DNA from: Tharpella sp964457755
Lineage (GTDB): Bacteria > Desulfobacterota > Anaeroferrophillalia > Anaeroferrophillales > Tharpellaceae
DNA length: 64,000 bases
Direction: 5' to 3'
Assembly (NCBI GenBank): GCA_964457755.1
Contig: CAYWGC010000005.1
Span: 1 to 64,000 of the forward strand
Shown: piece by piece, positions 8,408 through 17,987 of the stretch
How the letters are laid out: the number at the start of each line of letters is the position of its first letter
Numbering within the stretch: position 1 is the stretch's first letter
Program-made: the position numbers and the translations under genes
Notes under the pieces: model-generated
What the model saw: only the letters and a program-made list of their open reading frames with translations
Told to the model about the DNA's origin: nothing
Database searches by the model: none

Positions 8408-10507
8408 CTAAGAACTTTTCAGGATATGCTTTTGACTGCGTATGATAGATGCTACATGGGTGCCAATACTTTCCGCGACCCGTGAGTAATCGGTAAGTTC
8501 ATCATCGGAGACATGAATTATTCGGTCTGCGTAGTTTTCCAGATCGGTGATCACTTTTACGCCCAGAGCGACAAGGGTCGTGTCGAGCTTATTATTTGTT
8601 TTGTCGTTAAATTCTAAGAGAGACGCCTGCACTTCTTCGAGTCCGCTTAATCCTTGATGAAAGGAACGGTTCCAGGCGCAATCAGAGATGAGGATCAGAT
8701 AAACCATTCTTCCTCGGGCCAGGGTTTTTGCTTCATTAAGCATGAAACTGATGGAAAGGGCATCGGATTGGACGCCGGTTCCGGACTCAGGTAGTGAAAT
8801 AATAGATCGGGCCGCCTCACGTCGCGATGTGGTTGGGGTTTTACGGGGATGGAACATCCATTGAACCAGTGGTCCGGAGACTCCTTTACGGATGTGTCCA
8901 CTGTGGTAGATGCCTGCCAACAACTCAATCTCGCTGCCGGCTGTAGCATTTAGCCACGAACAGGCCAGTACTTTGGCCATTCCCATCTCATTTCTAGACA
9001 ATGACCCGGAACCATCGCAAGCTATTAAAAGAACAGGTTTACCTCGCTTGTCACTAACCTCTTTGACCGGATTACGCTTAAAAATTGTGTCAGTCATTGG
9101 TGAAAGTGAGAGGCGACTCGGATCAATGGCCCCATTGGTGCAGAGCTGGACGGTTTCAGGAACTTGTTCAACATTTGGATAAAGAATTCTTTTAAGAGAC
9201 TGGGTGATGGGGGAGGCTTGCTCCATGAGATGTTCATAGCCCTGCTGGTCATTGGATATCTCCAGGGGCCGGTCATGGATCTCTCCGCTTCCCGACAGAT
9301 TGCCGCCCAGATTAACCTGTACCTCATGGCCGTCGGCCGGATTTCCTTCGATTGGGCCTGTGGAAAATATTGATTCCCGTAAAGCGTCTTCAAGTAGATC
9401 GCTACGCATGTCTTCCCACTGGTTTTGTTGGGTGCTGGCTTGGGAAAGGATATTGTCCAAATTGTTGATTGTTTGATCAGTGTCGTTGTCTCCGGAGTCT
9501 CCTATTTGGTTGATAATATTTTTTATTGGTGATTGCGGTTCAAATAAAACCGGTTCTTGGGCTTGTTCCAACGGAGCGATTGTTTTTTCTGACTGGTTTA
9601 TTTCGCAACCTTTATCAAGTTTTCTATCAAAACGACCAATATCCAGAGAATCCCCATCGGCAAAAGGTACTCTTGGGTTGGAAGCTCGACTTTCGTCAAG
9701 TGCCCCTTCCGGGCCCGGCAAATAAGGAGATATTGCTCGGCAAAGGGCGCGAACCCAGTCGCTTCCCAGTTTGGTCAGCTCATTCCTTTTGGTTGTCGGC
9801 AAGAGGTCAAGAAAAGGCGTGCAGGTTAGTTCTACCTTTTCCAGAAGAGCAAAGGTCAAAGGGTGAAGATCCAGTTCCTGCCAATCGGGAGCAATATCGC
9901 CAAATAAAATTGCGACATCAAGAATATCCTGGACTGAGCGAAATTGCAGATTATGTTGGGACGCGGTAAAAAGTCGGTAAAATTCTACATTTCGCATGGC
10001 TTTATTCCGGGAAAGATCCTCCAGCAGCAACCGGCTCTGAATTTTTTCACAGATGAAATGAGCCATTTTTTTATAGCTTTCTTTATGAACCTCCAGTTGA
10101 TCATTTTCTGCCGGATCATCGAGATAGTCAGTCATTAAGGTTTCCAGGCTCCCGGTAGAAGTTCTTTGTTGGAACTCAAGAAATCCGGTCATCCCGATCG
10201 CCGCATGGATAGAGAGAGAAGATGGATAGGTAGAGTAGCAGGGAGCCAACTGGGGTTTGACCATAGGGCTGTATTCTCTTTTTGGGGATTCACCTGCCAG
10301 ATAGGCCGCTTGATTTTGGATTCTGCGAAATAGTTTATAGGCCATTCTTTGGGCCGGGATGCGGAGGTAATAGTCCAGGTCAGGGCGAAAGGCATCGGCC
10401 GGCCCAACTCCGGCCCAGTCGGTTTTTTTCTTTAGTTTAGACAATAAGCCAGCAGGGTCGATTAGTCCCGGGTGGCGTGATTTTTTTGCCCGCTTTACTT
10501 TTTTCAT
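8408..10507 (-). CDS. VWA domain protein with intact MIDAS (CoxE/MoxR-partner type)
   Basis: The 699-residue cytoplasmic protein has a long N-terminal helical part, a low-complexity acidic middle (about 280-420) and a C-terminal von Willebrand A domain (about 490-690). The metal-binding MIDAS is complete: DGSGS near residue 497, a threonine in SGTGVQSDAL, and an aspartate in LISDCAWN. VWA proteins of this kind partner with MoxR AAA+ ATPases, which remodel or load their targets. The start overlaps the stop of the MoxR-like gene by ATGA, so the two are translationally coupled, supporting a MoxR-VWA pair. Confidence 0.88.
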   Translation of the reverse strand: MKKVKRAKKSRHPGLIDPAGLLSKLKKKTDWAGVGPADAFRPDLDYYLRIPAQRMAYKLFRRIQNQAAYLAGESPKREYSPMVKPQLAPCYSTYPSSLSIHAAIGMTGFLEFQQRTSTGSLETLMTDYLDDPAENDQLEVHKESYKKMAHFICEKIQSRLLLEDLSRNKAMRNVEFYRLFTASQHNLQFRSVQDILDVAILFGDIAPDWQELDLHPLTFALLEKVELTCTPFLDLLPTTKRNELTKLGSDWVRALCRAISPYLPGPEGALDESRASNPRVPFADGDSLDIGRFDRKLDKGCEINQSEKTIAPLEQAQEPVLFEPQSPIKNIINQIGDSGDNDTDQTINNLDNILSQASTQQNQWEDMRSDLLEDALRESIFSTGPIEGNPADGHEVQVNLGGNLSGSGEIHDRPLEISNDQQGYEHLMEQASPITQSLKRILYPNVEQVPETVQLCTNGAIDPSRLSLSPMTDTIFKRNPVKEVSDKRGKPVLLIACDGSGSLSRNEMGMAKVLACSWLNATAGSEIELLAGIYHSGHIRKGVSGPLVQWMFHPRKTPTTSRREAARSIISLPESGTGVQSDALSISFMLNEAKTLARGRMVYLILISDCAWNRSFHQGLSGLEEVQASLLEFNDKTNNKLDTTLVALGVKVITDLENYADRIIHVSDDELTDYSRVAESIGTHVASIIRSQKHILKSS

Positions 10508-11526
10508 CAGATCCAGTCGCCTCCCATGGTGTTATCGTCATCGAGATCCATTTCTGCTTGCAGGCCGAAGATCCGATTAAAAAGAACCAATGCCTGATTA
10601 CTGTCATCCTGGCTGGCATTGCCGAGCAGGGTAGCATTGATGGCATCATGAAGAATAGTATAGGGCATTTTTTGCTGGAGCCGTAACAGAGCCAGATAGC
10701 CATAGATGGTCGGCGGAGTGATGGATTGTAAATTTCCCTCCATCTTTTGTTCTCTGATTTCATTGCCCAAGCGGACAATCCCGGGGATGAGATCACGCAC
10801 TTCGTTTCTGATCTCAGTCTTGCCCAGTAAATGTTGTAACACTTGTTCTTCCTGTTCCTCGGGGAGATAGCCTAAGGTCAGGTTTATGGAAAAGCGGCGT
10901 TTTAAGGCATCGTCCAGAGTTACCAGAGTATGGGTGGCGTCGGTGTCAGCCTGATAGTTGCTGTCCGCAACCCAGGAGATGCCGGTTCCGTCGATATGAC
11001 TGCCATCAGGCAATAGAATATCGGTTTTGCTCATTAAATTTAGAAGTCCGCCCTGAACCGAGGCGGAATGTACCCGTCCCATCTCCCTGAGCCAGATAAG
11101 AGGCTGCTGTTTATCTTTGTTCTTGCTTGCTTGTCTCAGGGCTGCAACGAGAGTCGATGGTTCATCATAGGTTGAGCCATTCTTAAGCGAACGCCGTTGA
11201 AAGAGTTCAGCCGGAGACTCGAAAGTTGCCATTTCGATTGGGTAGATACGGATTGGACGATCATTGTCCAGATCATTGGTTTCGCATAGAGAACAGTAAT
11301 TTTCCGGCAGTGAAAAAGCCTCAAGCACCGAGCTTTTGGCGCTGCCGGTGGGGCCGCTTATGTGAATGAACTCGTTATGGGCAATCCCATAAGTGAGAAC
11401 GTCGAGGAAATTTTTGCATAAAAAAAGAGGGTTGGCGCCCGGTGACGGCAAAAGTTCCACAATATCGCCTGGTCCTGCCAGTTTTAATCCATGGGTTTCG
11501 GTTACAGGATAAATTTTGTTTGCCAT
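10507..11526 (-). CDS. MoxR-like AAA+ ATPase with altered Walker B
   Basis: The 339-residue AAA+ protein has Walker A GPTGSAKSS near residue 61 and a MoxR-type layout, including the pore-loop region GGLLNLMSKTDILLPDG, a sensor region with WVADSN and an arginine-rich DDALKRRFSINL. The Walker B strand reads LIWLREMGRV, where LLLDEID-type sequence is expected: the acidic pair is RE rather than DE, so hydrolysis may be weak. A strong AAGGAGG site precedes the ATG. It lies 18 bases after the ClpB-like gene and overlaps the VWA gene. Confidence 0.85.
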   Translation of the reverse strand: MANKIYPVTETHGLKLAGPGDIVELLPSPGANPLFLCKNFLDVLTYGIAHNEFIHISGPTGSAKSSVLEAFSLPENYCSLCETNDLDNDRPIRIYPIEMATFESPAELFQRRSLKNGSTYDEPSTLVAALRQASKNKDKQQPLIWLREMGRVHSASVQGGLLNLMSKTDILLPDGSHIDGTGISWVADSNYQADTDATHTLVTLDDALKRRFSINLTLGYLPEEQEEQVLQHLLGKTEIRNEVRDLIPGIVRLGNEIREQKMEGNLQSITPPTIYGYLALLRLQQKMPYTILHDAINATLLGNASQDDSNQALVLFNRIFGLQAEMDLDDDNTMGGDWI

Positions 11527-11544
11527 GATATTGCCTCCTTGGGG

Positions 11545-13794
11545 TTAATTGCAGGATGTTAGTTTAAGTGTTACCTGTTTGTCATAGCCAACCATCACTT
11601 TTTTTCCGGATAAGCCAACTCCACTTCGAGCCAGCTCCAACAAAGGCTCCAGGATACTGTTCCGGCCCAGTTCCATATGTGATCTGGCGTTGTTTGGGAG
11701 CCCGCTTAAATGATGTTTAAGGAGCAAATTTTTGATTGTCTCATCGGCAATAATAACTTGTGGTGGGGCTGCCAGACCTAACCTTTCCAAAGCCAGCTCA
11801 ATAGCCTTGATAACAGCTTTTTTCGTAATTAATGCCAAGGCCTGGTTGTCGAGTTCACGAAATAGGATGGGTTCGCCAATGCGGCTGAGAAAGGCGGTTG
11901 AGAAAAGTGCTTTGATCTCCTTATTGATGCGCCCCCTGATTTCATCTTCTTCCAGTGTGGGGCCAAAGCCAAAGCGTCGGCGCGCAGTTTCATCTTTGCC
12001 GTCCGGCAGGTTTATCGTAAAAGCCAGGATCAAATTGGCGCAGGAGAATCTTGCCCCGCTGGCACTTTGCGCTTCACCAGACTCTAAAAGTTGCAGAAAA
12101 AGATCAGCCAAAGGGGCGCGGACATGGGGCAGGGCGTGATCCAGGTCACTGATTTCAACTACGGCCCCCTGATGCTCTCGGGCAATTGATTCCAACCTCC
12201 CAGCCTGATACGATCCTACCAACCCCCGCGAGGATCCAAGAAGCTGAGCTGAAGCTGTGTGAAAATCGGTCATTGAGGCGGCATCAATGTTGACATATGG
12301 AATTCCGAGTTTCCGAGCCAGCAGAATAGTGCTTTCCGATTTACCGTTTCCCGGGGTGCCTTGAGCGCAATAACGAATTGGTTGATGAGCCGGACGGGTA
12401 AGAGCTTCGGTGTAGAGACGTTTATGCAGATCAGCCAGGGCACCTTCCTGCCCGATAAGTTCTTCTTCAAAAAAGGAGAGCAGGCCGGGGTCGCTTAATG
12501 TTTTGGTGAAATTATTCATCACTCTGGCAGATCTTTTCTCAATTATCTCAACCGGCAGGCCGACCAGGGTTTCGGTGCATCCCTGTAGTCGATCGACAAT
12601 TTTTTGCAGCGGCGGAAGCTGTGATGTCCCTTTTTGCAGGTGTTCATGTATGCTTCTCGCGATTACTCCAGAGAGAATTGAACGACTGTTTTCGGATAGT
12701 AGAGTTGTAAGGATTTTATTGACTTTACGACAAATCTCTTGCTCTTTACCCTTTGTCAGGCCGCCAAGTTTACTGCCTTGTTCTCTAACCGCATAACGGA
12801 TCAGCCAATTCAGCGGTACTTCAGGAATCTTGCGGACTACGGGTTGTAGGGGGTCGCCGCTACCCCCTTGCCCGCCATGAAACACTTCCTGCAACTCTTT
12901 AAGGCTGCCAGTGAAAACTACTGGTTTGCTAAGGGATGTCAGAGAAGCCAATAGGGCCCGAATCTCTTTGGCAAAATCATACGTATGCGCACCAACCGTA
13001 AGCCGAATTGCCGGGATGACGACAGTACCAGGAGCCGAACTTACCAATTGTAGGAGTTTCTCCGGCCCGCACTGGGGCAGGATAATGCTGCCTAAAGATG
13101 TTGAAAATTGTTTTGCTACCCGGGCCAGCATGGCCAGGGCTGTGCTGATGGTCACCGGATCATTTCCGGCCAAGGCTATGGAAGAGTTGGCATAAAGAAA
13201 ATCGATGGTTTCCAGGGCCCAGTCCCAGAGCGGTTTAATGGCGGGATCTTTCCACTCCCACGGTGCAATCGGGGTTAAGGCGTCAGCAAAAGGTTTGTAG
13301 AGTTCTGCAAGTTCTCCCTGGTTACTTTGAACCGGTAGTTTACTTTGTATCTCTGAGGCTTTTTTCTTGAGTTTTTCAACTATGTTGATAAACGCTTTTT
13401 CCTGGGCCGGCCCCATAAGTCCGGCATCCCCCTGTAACTCAACCCAAATCTCAACTTCTCCATTCGAACTTGGGCTCGGCGGCAGAACTTGGGAAAACTC
13501 TTGAAAAATCTCTATAAGCTGGGCCAGTATGCCAGCGGGCAGGTTTTGTTCCTGGGCCAGATCCAGTATTTTGAATTTTATATTGATCTTTTGCTTATCA
13601 AGCTTTCCCTGAATCTCCACAGAGTTGTGATTTCCGCTGGAATTATTGATAACAAAAGATGTCTTGTTTGAGTCGAACTTAACTCTGCCGGGGAAAACAC
13701 CTTTCAGGAGATCACTGACCCTTTGCAAAGCTAAAAAATGGTTGTTTGTTTCTAACCCAATCTGGGGAAGATTATCTTTATCCTTCTTTGCCAT
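11545..13794 (-). CDS. ClpB/ClpA-like AAA+ protein, first gene of operon
   Basis: The 749-residue product has a unique N-terminal ~450 residues and a C-terminal Clp-type AAA+ module. Walker A is GTPGNGKSES (about residue 490). The Walker B region reads VVEISDLDHAL rather than hhhhDE. The segment LSRIGEPILFREL matches the arginine-finger region of ClpB D2, and a small C-terminal domain follows. Only one AAA+ module is present, unlike ClpB with two. I chose the ATG at 13794 (MAKKDKDNLPQ), which has a CTAAGGAG site 7-8 bases before it; the in-frame ATG at 13872 lies within the sigma-54-type promoter and cannot be the start if that promoter is used. It may unfold or remodel a partner of the MoxR-VWA pair; target unknown. 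Confidence 0.82.
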   Translation of the reverse strand: MAKKDKDNLPQIGLETNNHFLALQRVSDLLKGVFPGRVKFDSNKTSFVINNSSGNHNSVEIQGKLDKQKINIKFKILDLAQEQNLPAGILAQLIEIFQEFSQVLPPSPSSNGEVEIWVELQGDAGLMGPAQEKAFINIVEKLKKKASEIQSKLPVQSNQGELAELYKPFADALTPIAPWEWKDPAIKPLWDWALETIDFLYANSSIALAGNDPVTISTALAMLARVAKQFSTSLGSIILPQCGPEKLLQLVSSAPGTVVIPAIRLTVGAHTYDFAKEIRALLASLTSLSKPVVFTGSLKELQEVFHGGQGGSGDPLQPVVRKIPEVPLNWLIRYAVREQGSKLGGLTKGKEQEICRKVNKILTTLLSENSRSILSGVIARSIHEHLQKGTSQLPPLQKIVDRLQGCTETLVGLPVEIIEKRSARVMNNFTKTLSDPGLLSFFEEELIGQEGALADLHKRLYTEALTRPAHQPIRYCAQGTPGNGKSESTILLARKLGIPYVNIDAASMTDFHTASAQLLGSSRGLVGSYQAGRLESIAREHQGAVVEISDLDHALPHVRAPLADLFLQLLESGEAQSASGARFSCANLILAFTINLPDGKDETARRRFGFGPTLEEDEIRGRINKEIKALFSTAFLSRIGEPILFRELDNQALALITKKAVIKAIELALERLGLAAPPQVIIADETIKNLLLKHHLSGLPNNARSHMELGRNSILEPLLELARSGVGLSGKKVMVGYDKQVTLKLTSCN

Positions 13795-13855
13795 CAAAAA
13801 CTCCTTAGGTTTGAGAGTTGAGAAGTAAAAGTTAATTGGCTCTGGAATATACATT

Positions 13856-13871
13856 TGCAAACCATGTACCA
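13856..13871 (-). promoter_or_regulatory. sigma-54-type -24/-12 promoter of AAA+/MoxR/VWA operon
   Basis: On the minus strand the sequence is TGGTACATGGTTTGCA, against the consensus TGGCACGNNNNTTGCW with exact GG-N10-GC spacing. Transcription would begin near 13843, leaving a leader of about 50 bases before the ATG at 13794. Match seen directly; use of the site inferred. Confidence 0.72.
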
Positions 13872-14063
13872 TTTTGATTTGCCGATAATTTGTCTTCGTA
13901 AATCATTATTTTTCTTTTTAATATCAGTAGTTTACATTGTCTTTGTCGTGTTAGTTGAGTTGTTAAATTTTTAGGTTGAGTTTTTCTGGTTTATCCGGTA
14001 TTGCAAATTGATAAAAAATTATTTAATATTGATTGTGGCAGTTTTAAGGCATTGGATATCAAT

Positions 14064-17000
14064 ATGAGTTGGTGGAAAAAACTTTTTAATCGGAAAAATA
14101 GAAACACGAACTCGGTCCAGGAAATCTTTGGCATGACCGGTACAGCGGGCCGGAAAAATAGAAATATCCGTGTCTTTATCTCTTCTACTTTTCAGGATAT
14201 GCAGGCAGAACGTGACGTTCTGGTAAAAAAAATCTTCCCTCAATTGCGCAAGCTATGCATAGAACGTGGCGTGGGTTTTACCGAGGTGGATCTGCGCTGG
14301 GGTGTGACCCGGGATCAGGCGGAACGAGGTGAAGTCCTGCCTATCTGTCTCGATGAAATCACAAAATGTCGTCCCTATTTTATTGGACTTCTCGGTGAGC
14401 GCTATGGCTGGGTTCCGGATTTCATTCCGGATGAACTGATTAAAGAGCAACCCTGGCTTGAAGAACATCGGGATCGAAGTGTTACGGAAATGGAGATCGT
14501 TCACGGCGTGCTCAATGATCCGGAGATGACCGATCATGCCTTTTTCTATTTTCGTGATCCGGCTCTCTCATCCAGTGCTAAAGAAAGTCAGTCAAACCAG
14601 GATAAACAGACCGCCCTTAAAAACCGTATCAACCAAAGTGGTTTTCCGGTGCGCGAGAATTATCCCGACGCTGAAAGCGTTGGCCGTTTTATCCTCAAAG
14701 ATCTGACAGAGGTTATTAACCGGGAGTTTCCGGAACAGCATCTCTCAGCGCTCCAGCGGGAAAGGCTGGATCATGAAATCTTTGGTGAAAGTAGGGCCAA
14801 AGTTTATATCGGCAGGGCGGAGTATTTTGATCACCTTGATAAGCATGTGTCAGGCTCCAGTCAACCCCTGGTTGTCCTTGGTGAATCGGGCTCAGGTAAA
14901 ACGGCCTTGCTCGCCAACTGGGTTTTAAGCTATCAGAAAAAGCATCCTGAGACTTTTCTCCTGGCTCACTTTATCGGCAGCAGTGCCGGTAGTACGGACT
15001 ATGTAGCTCTGCTGCGTAGAATCATGGGCGAAATTAAAGAACGCTATAATCTACCGGATGACCTGCCGGATAAGCCTGATTCACTGCGCCAGCAGTTTCC
15101 CAACTGGTTGGCCAGGGCCACGGCCCGAGGCCGCTTTATTCTTCTCCTTGACGGCCTCAACCAGCTTGAAGACAAAGACAACGCCCCGGATCTTATCTGG
15201 CTGCCCGAATTTATTCCGCCTGAAATCAAGCTGATTGTTTCCTCCCTACCGGGTCGAAGCCTTGAAACCCTAAAAAAACGCCGCTGGCCGGAGATGGAGG
15301 TGCAACTGTTGGAGCCGGAGGAGAGAAAACAGCTCATCGAAAAGTATCTCCATGACCTCTACAGCAAACATCTCCCTGAAGATCAGATTAATTTAATTGC
15401 CAGCCGGAACCAGAGTGCAAATCCCCTGTTTTTGCGTGGTGTTCTTGAGGAGTTAAGGCTCTTTGGTATCCATGAAGAGCTGCCCGATCAGATCAAGCAT
15501 TACCTTCAGGCCAAAGACCCTGAAGAACTCTACGAATTGATTCTTGCCCGGCTCGAAAAGGATTATGAGCAAAATCATACTGGCCTGGTGGGCGAAGTTA
15601 TGACCCTGCTCTGGGCCGCCCGCCGGGGTCTTTCCGAATCTGAAATCCTGGAGATCCTGAACCTGCCGCCACTCATCTGGTCTCCTCTTTTTCTGGCCCT
15701 GGAAAATTCTCTGGTTTCCCGCTCCGGTCTCCTCACTTTTTCCCACGATTTCCTACGCCAGGCGGCCTGGAGTAAATATCTTGCTTCAACCCGAAAAGAG
15801 CAGCTGGCGCATGTGCTGCTGGCTGATTTTTTTGGAGAACGTCCGCTTGACAACCGTAAAACCGATGAACTCCCCTGGCAGTTGGCCCAAGCCCAGGCGT
15901 GGGTAAGGCTGCAGGATTGTCTGTCCGATCTCCCCTTTTTCCAGGCAGCCTATGAACGCGATGAATTTGAGGTTCTGAGGTTCTGGCAGAAAATTGAAGA
16001 CAATTCTAGCCTTACCTGTGTGGCAGCCTATAAAAAAGTATTGAAATCGACGGATGAATTTACCGATGTTCTATGGCCTCTCTCGGCATTGTTCCATACT
16101 CGTGGTCATCTGAGCGAGGCATTGCAACTCAGAAAGGCCCAGGAGAAATATTTTCGAGCCAACAGAGATATTGACAATCTTCAGAGGTCCCTCGGCAACC
16201 AGGCCAATATTCTTTTTGCCCGCGGCGATCTAGATGGTGCTATGGCCTTGCACAAGGAAGAGGAGCGTATCTGCCGGGATTTGGGGAATGTCTATAGCCT
16301 TCAGGCCTCTCTCGCTAACCAGGCCCTCATTCTTTATGCCCGAGGTAACCTTGATGGTGCCATGACCTTATTCAAGGAATCTGAACGTATTTGCCGGGAT
16401 TTGGGGAATGTCGATGACCTACACAGATCCCTCGGCAATCAGGCCAATATTTTGCAAGACTGTGGTGATCTAGGCGGTGCCATGGTCCTGTTCCATGAAA
16501 AGGAGCGCATCTGCCGGGATTTAGGAAATGTTGATGACCTTCAGAGATCTCTCGGCAGTCAGGCCAATATTATTTATACCCGTGGCGATCTTGATGGTGC
16601 TATGGCCCTGTTCAAGGAATCTGAACGTATTTGCCGGGATTTGGGGAATGTCGATGACCTACAGAGATCCCTCGGCAGCCAGGCTCTTATTCTTAAAACC
16701 CGCGGTGATCTAGATGGTGCTATGGCCCTGCACAAGGAACAGGAGCGTATTTGCCGGGATTTGGGGAATGTCGACAACCTGCAGAGATCCCTAGGCAATC
16801 AAGCCCTTATTCTGCAAGCCCGAGATGACCTTGATGGTGCCATGACCTTGTTCAAGGAATCCGAACGTATTTGCCGGGATTTGGGGAATGTCGATAGTCT
16901 TTCGGTATCTCTTGGAAATCAGGCCAATATTCTTTTTGCCCGTGACGATCTTGATGGCGCCATGGCTCTGCACAAGGAAGAGGAGCGCATTTGCCGGAAT

Positions 17001-17441
17001 CTGGGTAATGTCGATGGTCTTCAAGTATCCCTCGGCAACCAGGCCAATATTCTGCAAGTTCGCGGCGATCTAGACGGTGCCATGGTTCTGCTCAAGGAAC
17101 AGGAGCGCATCTGCCGGGATCTTGGTAATGTCTATGGTCTTCAGGTATCCCTTGGCAACCAGGCCAATATTCTTCAAGCCATCGGCGATCTAGACGGCGC
17201 CATGACCCTTCACAAGGAGGATGAGTGTATCTGCCGGGAACTGGGTAATGTCGATAGCCTTTCGATATCCCTCACCAATCAGGCGGTTTTGTTAGCCCGA
17301 AAATTGAATCGTCCACGTGAGGCGCTACCTCTGGTGGAAGAAGCGTACAAACTGGCATCGACACATGCCCTTACCAGATGTATAGGGCAGATCAAGCCCA
17401 TACGTGATCGCATATTGGCGATGATTGGTGAAGCTGAGTAG
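14064..17441 (+). CDS. DUF4062-NACHT-TPR protein (STAND/NLR-like)
   Basis: The product is 1125 residues from the ATG at 14064 (MSWWKKLF); an in-frame TTG at 14001 is less likely and ATG 14133 is an alternative. An N-terminal DUF4062 domain spans about residues 33-125 (VFISSTFQDMQAERD, VDLRWGVT, LLGERYGW). A NACHT-type NTPase has Walker A GESGSGKT near 272 and a Walker B/sensor stretch ILLLDGLNQLEDKDNAPD. A helical domain then leads into about ten kinesin-light-chain-like TPR units (about 690-1075). The DUF4062-NACHT-repeat order is that of TEP1-like and other STAND proteins: the repeat array recognises something, the NTPase switches and oligomerises, and the N-terminal domain signals or acts. 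It heads a same-strand run to 27056 and is divergent from the AAA+/MoxR/VWA operon. Confidence 0.88.
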   Translation: MSWWKKLFNRKNRNTNSVQEIFGMTGTAGRKNRNIRVFISSTFQDMQAERDVLVKKIFPQLRKLCIERGVGFTEVDLRWGVTRDQAERGEVLPICLDEITKCRPYFIGLLGERYGWVPDFIPDELIKEQPWLEEHRDRSVTEMEIVHGVLNDPEMTDHAFFYFRDPALSSSAKESQSNQDKQTALKNRINQSGFPVRENYPDAESVGRFILKDLTEVINREFPEQHLSALQRERLDHEIFGESRAKVYIGRAEYFDHLDKHVSGSSQPLVVLGESGSGKTALLANWVLSYQKKHPETFLLAHFIGSSAGSTDYVALLRRIMGEIKERYNLPDDLPDKPDSLRQQFPNWLARATARGRFILLLDGLNQLEDKDNAPDLIWLPEFIPPEIKLIVSSLPGRSLETLKKRRWPEMEVQLLEPEERKQLIEKYLHDLYSKHLPEDQINLIASRNQSANPLFLRGVLEELRLFGIHEELPDQIKHYLQAKDPEELYELILARLEKDYEQNHTGLVGEVMTLLWAARRGLSESEILEILNLPPLIWSPLFLALENSLVSRSGLLTFSHDFLRQAAWSKYLASTRKEQLAHVLLADFFGERPLDNRKTDELPWQLAQAQAWVRLQDCLSDLPFFQAAYERDEFEVLRFWQKIEDNSSLTCVAAYKKVLKSTDEFTDVLWPLSALFHTRGHLSEALQLRKAQEKYFRANRDIDNLQRSLGNQANILFARGDLDGAMALHKEEERICRDLGNVYSLQASLANQALILYARGNLDGAMTLFKESERICRDLGNVDDLHRSLGNQANILQDCGDLGGAMVLFHEKERICRDLGNVDDLQRSLGSQANIIYTRGDLDGAMALFKESERICRDLGNVDDLQRSLGSQALILKTRGDLDGAMALHKEQERICRDLGNVDNLQRSLGNQALILQARDDLDGAMTLFKESERICRDLGNVDSLSVSLGNQANILFARDDLDGAMALHKEEERICRNLGNVDGLQVSLGNQANILQVRGDLDGAMVLLKEQERICRDLGNVYGLQVSLGNQANILQAIGDLDGAMTLHKEDECICRELGNVDSLSISLTNQAVLLARKLNRPREALPLVEEAYKLASTHALTRCIGQIKPIRDRILAMIGEAE
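16168..17270 (+). repeat. tandem 120-bp coding repeats (TPR array)
   Basis: About nine units of exactly 120 bp (40 residues) plus a degenerate tenth. Each carries the pattern SLGNQANILQARGDLDGAM followed by LxKExERICRDLGNVD. DNA identity between units is very high, for example TGCCGGGATTTGGGGAATGT recurs in most of them. Such uniform units suggest recent expansion by slippage or recombination, a recurrent property of repeat sensors in conflict proteins. Confidence 0.92.
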
Positions 17442-17476
17442 TAATTATAGATGATGTAGCTTTATGGAGTTGAAAT

Positions 17477-17977
17477 TTGCAGGAAAAGATAATTGGGGTT
17501 ACCGGGCACCGAAACCTGCCGAAATTTTCACAAATACGTTTATGTGTGCAGGAAGTTATTAGTGGTTTGGCTCAACAAACAGGCCGACTGATAGTTCTTT
17601 CACCCCTGGCAGAGGGTGCTGATCGGCTGGTGGCAACCGAGGTTCTCAGGCTACCCAATTCCTCACTTCGTGTTGTCTTACCCCTTGAGATTGAAGAGTA
17701 TCGTAAAGATTTTAAATCACCAGCTTCCATCGCAGAGTTTCAAGACCTGCTCGACCGGGCCGAGCTGGTCAAGGTTTTAGCTCCAGCTGAAAACCGCGAG
17801 ATGGCTTATGAATCTGTCGGTCGTTATGTTGTTGACCATTGCGATTTTCTGATAGCTCTATGGGACGGAAATGAAACTCACAAACAAGGTGGCACTGCGG
17901 AAATTGTCACTTACGCCAGAAATAAACACAAACCACTATGTTGGATAAATATTGAAAACATTCATGATAAAATTTGA
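17477..17977 (+). CDS. SLOG-fold nucleotide-binding protein
   Basis: The 166-residue protein has a Rossmann-like fold of the SLOG (SMF/DprA-LOG) superfamily: VTGHRNLPKF at the N-terminus, LIVLSPLAEGADRLVATEVL around residues 38-57, and DHCDFLIALWDG near 125. SLOG proteins bind nucleotides or nucleotide-derived ligands and recur in bacterial conflict loci as sensors or effectors. Start is TTG at 17477 with a GGAG about 9 bases upstream. It sits 35 bases after the NACHT-TPR gene and 10 bases before the next gene, consistent with one operon. It may produce or sense a nucleotide signal for the island (inference). Confidence 0.78.
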   Translation: MQEKIIGVTGHRNLPKFSQIRLCVQEVISGLAQQTGRLIVLSPLAEGADRLVATEVLRLPNSSLRVVLPLEIEEYRKDFKSPASIAEFQDLLDRAELVKVLAPAENREMAYESVGRYVVDHCDFLIALWDGNETHKQGGTAEIVTYARNKHKPLCWINIENIHDKI

Positions 17978-17987
17978 GGTGAAGCAA

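Noticed and set aside
11732..12139. Long antisense open frames within the AAA+ and DUF4062 genes
   Set aside because: They overlap strongly supported genes on the other strand and show no family features.
13870..13872. ATG at 13872 as start of the ClpB-like gene
   Set aside because: It lies within the -24 element, the added 26 residues look non-coding, and a far better ribosome site precedes 13794.
14036..14051. Sigma-54-like TGGCAGTTTTAAGGCA before the NACHT-TPR gene
   Set aside because: The spacing fits, but the -12 block is AGGCA and the start of transcription would fall at the ATG itself. Possible only if translation starts at 14133.
16168..17270. 120-bp repeats as a CRISPR-like or non-coding minisatellite array
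   Set aside because: Units keep one reading frame and encode TPRs inside a long open frame; there are no unique spacers.
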